From positions 1 through 9,724 of the forward strand of contig JAAYXU010000113.1 of NCBI GenBank assembly GCA_012515725.1: a DNA stretch of 9,724 nt, in the 5' to 3' direction. Both the position numbers and the translations under genes were made by a program. Each line of letters begins with the position of its first letter. The stretch's first letter is position 1. This document shows, one piece after another, positions 7,187 to 9,724 of this stretch. The notes below the pieces were generated by a model. The model was not told where the DNA came from, did not search any database, and saw only the letters and a list, made by a program, of their open reading frames with translations. This DNA is from Clostridiales bacterium (GTDB lineage: Bacteria > Bacillota > Clostridia > Christensenellales > UMGS416).

Positions 7187-8119
7187 TCATCCCTTGAGCG
7201 AGCCAATCATAACACCTTTCGTGAAGTACTTCTGTATGAACGGATATACAAACAGTATCGGCACCGTCGCCACGACGATGAACGCGAACTTGAGCAGATC
7301 CGACATACCCTGCAGCCTTAATATCTCCTCGTCGGTCATCGTGCTGAGCATCTCTGTGCTGAACTGGTTCTGGATTAGAATTTCACGCAGGAACAGCTGC
7401 AGCGGCCACAGGCTCCGGCTATTGAGATAGAGCATCGCCGGGAAATAGCTGTTCCAGTGGCCTACCGCGTAATAGAGCGTGATGACCGCTAAGACCGCTT
7501 TGGATAGCGGCAGCAGGATCGCGAAGAAAAACCGGAAATCCGAGCATCCGTCCACGACCGCCGCTTCATTGAGTTCGTGCGGAATCGTATTCTGGAAGAA
7601 TGTTCGCGTGATGACCATGTTGTATACCGAGATGGCTCCCGGCACGATTAGCGCCCAGGGAGTATTATACATATTAAGATCACGTATGAGCAGGAAGCTG
7701 GGGATAAGTCCGCCGCTGAAGAGCGTCGTGAACGCGAACAGGAACGTCAGCCATCCCCGGCCCGGCAGCGTAGGCCGCGAAAGGGCGTACGCCGCGCACA
7801 CTGTCATCGCGATATTCCACAGCGTACCGGCCACCGTATACATGAGCGTGTTACGGTATCCCGTCCAGACCACACGATACTCGAACACCTTCTGATAGCT
7901 CATGACCGACGGCTCCACCGGGAAAAGGACAACGCGGCCGTTGGTCACTGCCTGTCCCGATGAAAAAGAGGACGACAGCACGAATATAAGCGGGTATATA
8001 ACGATCACCGTTAAAAAGAAGATGAGCGTATATACGATCGTATAATAGATCCTGTCCGACGTCGAAAGCTTCACCTTCGTGGGAGCGGCGAGCATTTTCT
8101 TTTCAGTTCTTGCAGTCAT
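7187..8119 (-). CDS. Carbohydrate ABC transporter permease, YtcP/MalG-type
   Basis: This 310-residue inner-membrane protein has about six hydrophobic segments (near residues 25-50, 88-113, 123-145, 154-175, 195-220 and 277-293). The cytoplasmic EAA loop reads ELNEAAVVDG at 182-191 followed by LP at 203-204; this loop docks the ATPase subunit. The end, KGVMIGSLKG, is typical of YtcP-type permeases in Bacillota, which pair with LplB-type partners to import oligosaccharides. The ATG at 8119 has AAGGAGG 8 nt upstream, and only 16 bp separate it from the stop codon of the partner permease, so the two are likely translated together in a fixed ratio. No ATP-binding subunit is encoded in the window; many such systems share a remote MsmX/MsmK-type ATPase. 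The substrate is not defined by sequence, but the neighbouring glycosidases suggest an oligosaccharide or glycoside. Confidence 0.95.
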   Translation of the reverse strand: MTARTEKKMLAAPTKVKLSTSDRIYYTIVYTLIFFLTVIVIYPLIFVLSSSFSSGQAVTNGRVVLFPVEPSVMSYQKVFEYRVVWTGYRNTLMYTVAGTLWNIAMTVCAAYALSRPTLPGRGWLTFLFAFTTLFSGGLIPSFLLIRDLNMYNTPWALIVPGAISVYNMVITRTFFQNTIPHELNEAAVVDGCSDFRFFFAILLPLSKAVLAVITLYYAVGHWNSYFPAMLYLNSRSLWPLQLFLREILIQNQFSTEMLSTMTDEEILRLQGMSDLLKFAFIVVATVPILFVYPFIQKYFTKGVMIGSLKG

Positions 8120-8135
8120 GCCATTCGCCTCCTTT

Positions 8136-9101
8136 CTACCACAGGCTGGTATCGCCCGCGCGCTTGGCGATGGCGTTTACGGTCGATATGAGTATGAGGT
8201 TTATTACCGAGTTGAACAGCCCAATGGCCGTCGCATACGGATAATCCGGTATGCTGGCAGTCAGGCCCACCTTGTACACGTAGGTCGATATAACCTCGCT
8301 TTTGGCCAGATTTAGCGTGTTCTGCATGAGCAGCACCTTTTCGTACCCGATCGTCATGATCGAACCGGTGCGCAGTATCAGCATGATGACCGCGGTTGGC
8401 AGTATGCTGGGTATGTCGATGTGTATGACCCGCTGGAAGCGGCTGGCTCCGTCGATCGTCGCCGCCTCATGCAGCTCCGGGCTTACGCTTGACAGCGCCG
8501 CCAGGTATATGATCGAGCCCCAGCCGAACTGCTGCCAGATGCCCGACCAGACGAAAAGATGGATAAACCCGCTTGCTTTCCCAAGTATGTCTTTGGGATA
8601 TGTGCCTGTAATCGTATTTACGAGCGATCCATAGAGACCGCTGCGGGAGTTGAGCACCTGAAAGAGCAGACCGACCAGCACGACCACCGATATAAAGTGC
8701 GGCATATACGTGATGGTCTGTATGGCCCGCTTTATCCGCTCGTGCCGAAAGCTGTTAAGCAGCAGCGCGAACAGGATCGGAATCGGGAATCCTGCGAATA
8801 TAGAGTAGAACGATATCGATATTGTGTTGAGGACCACCCGTCTAAACATATGCGAGTGGAAGAACTTAACGAAGTTATCAAACCCGATCCACGGGCTACC
8901 CCAGATGCCCTTCTTGTAGTCGAACACCTTGAAGGCGAGCTGGACTCCCGTCATCGGATAGTAGTGGAATAGTAAAAGATAAGCGACGGGCAGCAGCAGA
9001 AAAATATAGATCTGCCAGTGGCGCAGTATGCGCCTGCCCAGCTTCCGACCCGCGCTGGAACGGATGGTATAGCTCCTCGTTGCGGCTGCTATGTTGTTCA
9101 A
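8136..9101 (-). CDS. Carbohydrate ABC transporter permease, LplB-type, TTG start
   Basis: Starting from the TTG at 9101-9099, this is a 321-residue permease. It has a basic N-terminal tail and about six membrane segments (near 31-48, 92-118, 133-152, 178-203, 228-248 and 293-311). The EAA loop is ELHEAATIDG at 209-218, followed by IDIPSILP. The text HYYPMTGVQLAF and the end in SLW are typical of LplB-type permeases, which form a heterodimer with YtcP-type partners. I chose the TTG because GGGGAGGG lies 4 nt before it, with the GGAGG core 5 nt away. An in-frame ATG at 9167 would add 22 residues that look unlike permease sequence (MTGIRQIYRLRHLLTQKKGE), and it has no ribosome binding site. The upstream 190-bp spacer with hairpins probably lowers permease expression relative to the binding protein. 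Confidence 0.92.
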   Translation of the reverse strand: MNNIAAATRSYTIRSSAGRKLGRRILRHWQIYIFLLLPVAYLLLFHYYPMTGVQLAFKVFDYKKGIWGSPWIGFDNFVKFFHSHMFRRVVLNTISISFYSIFAGFPIPILFALLLNSFRHERIKRAIQTITYMPHFISVVVLVGLLFQVLNSRSGLYGSLVNTITGTYPKDILGKASGFIHLFVWSGIWQQFGWGSIIYLAALSSVSPELHEAATIDGASRFQRVIHIDIPSILPTAVIMLILRTGSIMTIGYEKVLLMQNTLNLAKSEVISTYVYKVGLTASIPDYPYATAIGLFNSVINLILISTVNAIAKRAGDTSLW

Positions 9102-9105
9102 AATA

Positions 9106-9113
9106 CCCTCCCC
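9106..9113 (-). promoter_or_regulatory. Strong Shine-Dalgarno site that decides a TTG start
   Basis: The minus strand reads GGGGAGGG, preceded by a run of six A. Its GGAGG core ends 5 nt before the TTG at 9101-9099. The in-frame ATG at 9167 is preceded only by GTTTTCAAAA, with no purine-rich site, so translation most likely begins at the TTG. Confidence 0.75.
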
Positions 9114-9178
9114 TTTTTTCTGTGTCAGCAGATGCCTTAGTCGGTATATTTGTCTAATTCCTGTCATTTTTGAAAACG

Positions 9179-9214
9179 GGTTTGCAGCGCGCCCGTTTGG
9201 ACACGCCGCAAACC
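9179..9214 (-). terminator. Long hairpin in the binding protein/permease spacer, possible leaky terminator
   Basis: On the minus strand GGTTTGCGGCG (9214-9204) pairs with CGCTGCAAACC (9189-9179), giving 11 pairs with one G-U and a 14-nt loop. It is preceded by a run of six A and followed by CGTTTTC. The T run is only four long and is offset by two bases, so full termination on the operon strand is doubtful and partial read-through is more likely. Such sites between a binding protein and its permeases usually make the binding protein more abundant. Read on the plus strand, the same stem is followed by six T, but no plus-strand gene is present to be terminated. Confidence 0.5.
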
Positions 9215-9240
9215 ATTTTTTCTAGGATCATCCGTGTTGT

Positions 9241-9263
9241 GGATCCGGGCGTTGCCCGGTTCC
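9241..9263 (-). repeat. Compact GC-rich inverted repeat after the binding protein gene
   Basis: On the minus strand GGAACCGGGC, the loop AAC, and GCCCGGATCC form a stem of nine pairs with one A/A mismatch. It begins 28 bp after the stop codon of the binding protein. No T run follows, so it is not a standard intrinsic terminator. It could protect the 3' end of the binding-protein mRNA from exonucleases, as hairpins in the malE-malF spacer do in enteric bacteria; that role is inferred. Confidence 0.65.
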
Positions 9264-9291
9264 CGGTTCAGACGGCATGGAGCGCATCCGC

Positions 9292-9724
9292 TCAGCCGCC
9301 GTACATCCGATCAAAGACGCCCTGTACGACTTCAAGCACGCCGGGCAGTCCGATCGCGTCGAGTTCGTTTATGTAAGCCTGCCAGGCCGCGTCGTCATTA
9401 ATGTCGAGCTGGCCTACGCAGAAGGCTGCGGTCGATTCCTTGGCATAGGTCTCGAGGCTGGCGACCACCTCAGTGATAGCGTTGGTTTCCTCAGCCGTAT
9501 AGATGAGCTTCGGAATGGCTTTGTCTGCGGAGCCCGCGGCGGTGGCCGCCTGATATAGGGGCATGGCCTGGGCGATCATATACTCGGAGTTTACCTGGCC
9601 CTTGGGTACCACGCGGCCTGCTGCGATGCCGTACTGGCGGATGAAGGGGCCTGCCTGATACCAGTGGAAGTTCTGTACGATGCCCCAGGGATCCTCGTGG
9701 ATGATTACGTATCCGGGGAAACCC
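9292..9724 (-). CDS. Extracellular solute-binding protein of a sugar ABC transporter, C-terminal part (5' end beyond window)
   Basis: The minus-strand frame is open from the right edge to the TGA at 9294-9292 and encodes the last 143 residues. The start codon, lipoprotein signal and N-terminal lobe lie outside the window. The visible part contains HEDPWGIVQNFHWYQAGP, then IYTAEETNAITEV, then QLDINDDAAWQAYINELDAI, and ends FDRMYGG. This ending, with a helix of the type "LDINDDAAWQAYINELDAIG", is characteristic of large LplA-type binding proteins paired with LplB/YtcP permeases in Bacillota. By family, the protein would be anchored outside the cell membrane, capture an oligosaccharide and hand it to the permeases. 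An in-frame GTG at 9612 is internal and not a real start. It is the first visible gene of the transcription unit; the promoter must lie beyond the window. Confidence 0.9.
   Translation of the reverse strand, partial: GFPGYVIIHEDPWGIVQNFHWYQAGPFIRQYGIAAGRVVPKGQVNSEYMIAQAMPLYQAATAAGSADKAIPKLIYTAEETNAITEVVASLETYAKESTAAFCVGQLDINDDAAWQAYINELDAIGLPGVLEVVQGVFDRMYGG

Larger units (their letters stand above)
1..9724 (-). other. Probable single operon for uptake and breakdown of a glycoside
   Basis: All eight genes point the same way. Spacings in transcription order are 190, 16, 47, 53, 27, 33 and 14 bp, and no convincing promoter or full terminator is seen between them. The order is binding protein, two permeases, Fe-S protein, two glycosidases, regulator, putative glycosidase. 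Both ends of the unit lie outside the window. The first spacer may divide the unit into a high-level binding-protein message and a lower-level remainder. Confidence 0.7.

Noticed and set aside
6742..7206. A second minus-strand open frame of 154 codons overlapping the Fe-S gene start
   Set aside because: It is in another frame of the Fe-S gene, its translation is arginine-rich and without domain features, and the Fe-S frame is clearly the coding one.
9102..9178. A promoter for the permease genes in the spacer
   Set aside because: TTTTCA and AT-rich hexamers such as CAAATA occur, but no pair matches both consensus and spacing well enough to support a call.
9179..9222. A plus-strand intrinsic terminator (stem followed by six T)
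   Set aside because: The form is good, although the stem has an A/C mismatch on this strand. No plus-strand gene precedes it, so I list the structure only for the operon strand.

Overview
The window reads as part of one large carbohydrate uptake and degradation operon from a GC-rich member of the Bacillota, probably a Clostridia-like or Paenibacillus-like organism. This rests on strong AGGAGG-type ribosome binding sites, an RpiR-family regulator, a binding protein plus LplB/YtcP-type permeases, and a DUF6259-like putative glycosidase, a combination typical of that phylum. No rRNA or other taxonomic marker is present, so the assignment is an inference.

All eight genes lie on the minus strand, so transcription runs from high to low coordinates. 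In that order they are: the C-terminal 143 residues of a sugar-binding lipoprotein-type solute-binding protein (cut by the right edge); an LplB-type permease starting at a TTG; a YtcP-type permease; a QueG-like double [4Fe-4S] protein; two tandem paralogous clan GH-A glycosidases (GH42-like); an RpiR/SIS regulator; and the N-terminal 433 residues of a DUF6259-like putative glycoside hydrolase (cut by the left edge). That last gene has no stop codon inside the window.

Gaps between genes are 14-53 bp, except for a 190-bp spacer between the binding protein and the first permease. That spacer holds several inverted repeats, two of which overlap and exclude each other. They probably set the ratio of binding protein to permease. 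No other stretch lacks a gene for more than about 50 bp, and I see no RNA genes, mobile elements or CRISPR arrays.

Proposed logic: the binding protein and two permeases import an oligosaccharide or glycoside, using an ATPase that is not encoded here. The two GH-A enzymes and the DUF6259-like enzyme show no signal peptide and would cut it in the cytoplasm. The RpiR protein would sense a phosphorylated sugar and control the operon. The odd member is the Fe-S protein, a relative of epoxyqueuosine reductase and reductive dehalogenases. Its place between transporter and hydrolases suggests a redox step on the imported compound, and it is the best candidate for an undescribed activity.
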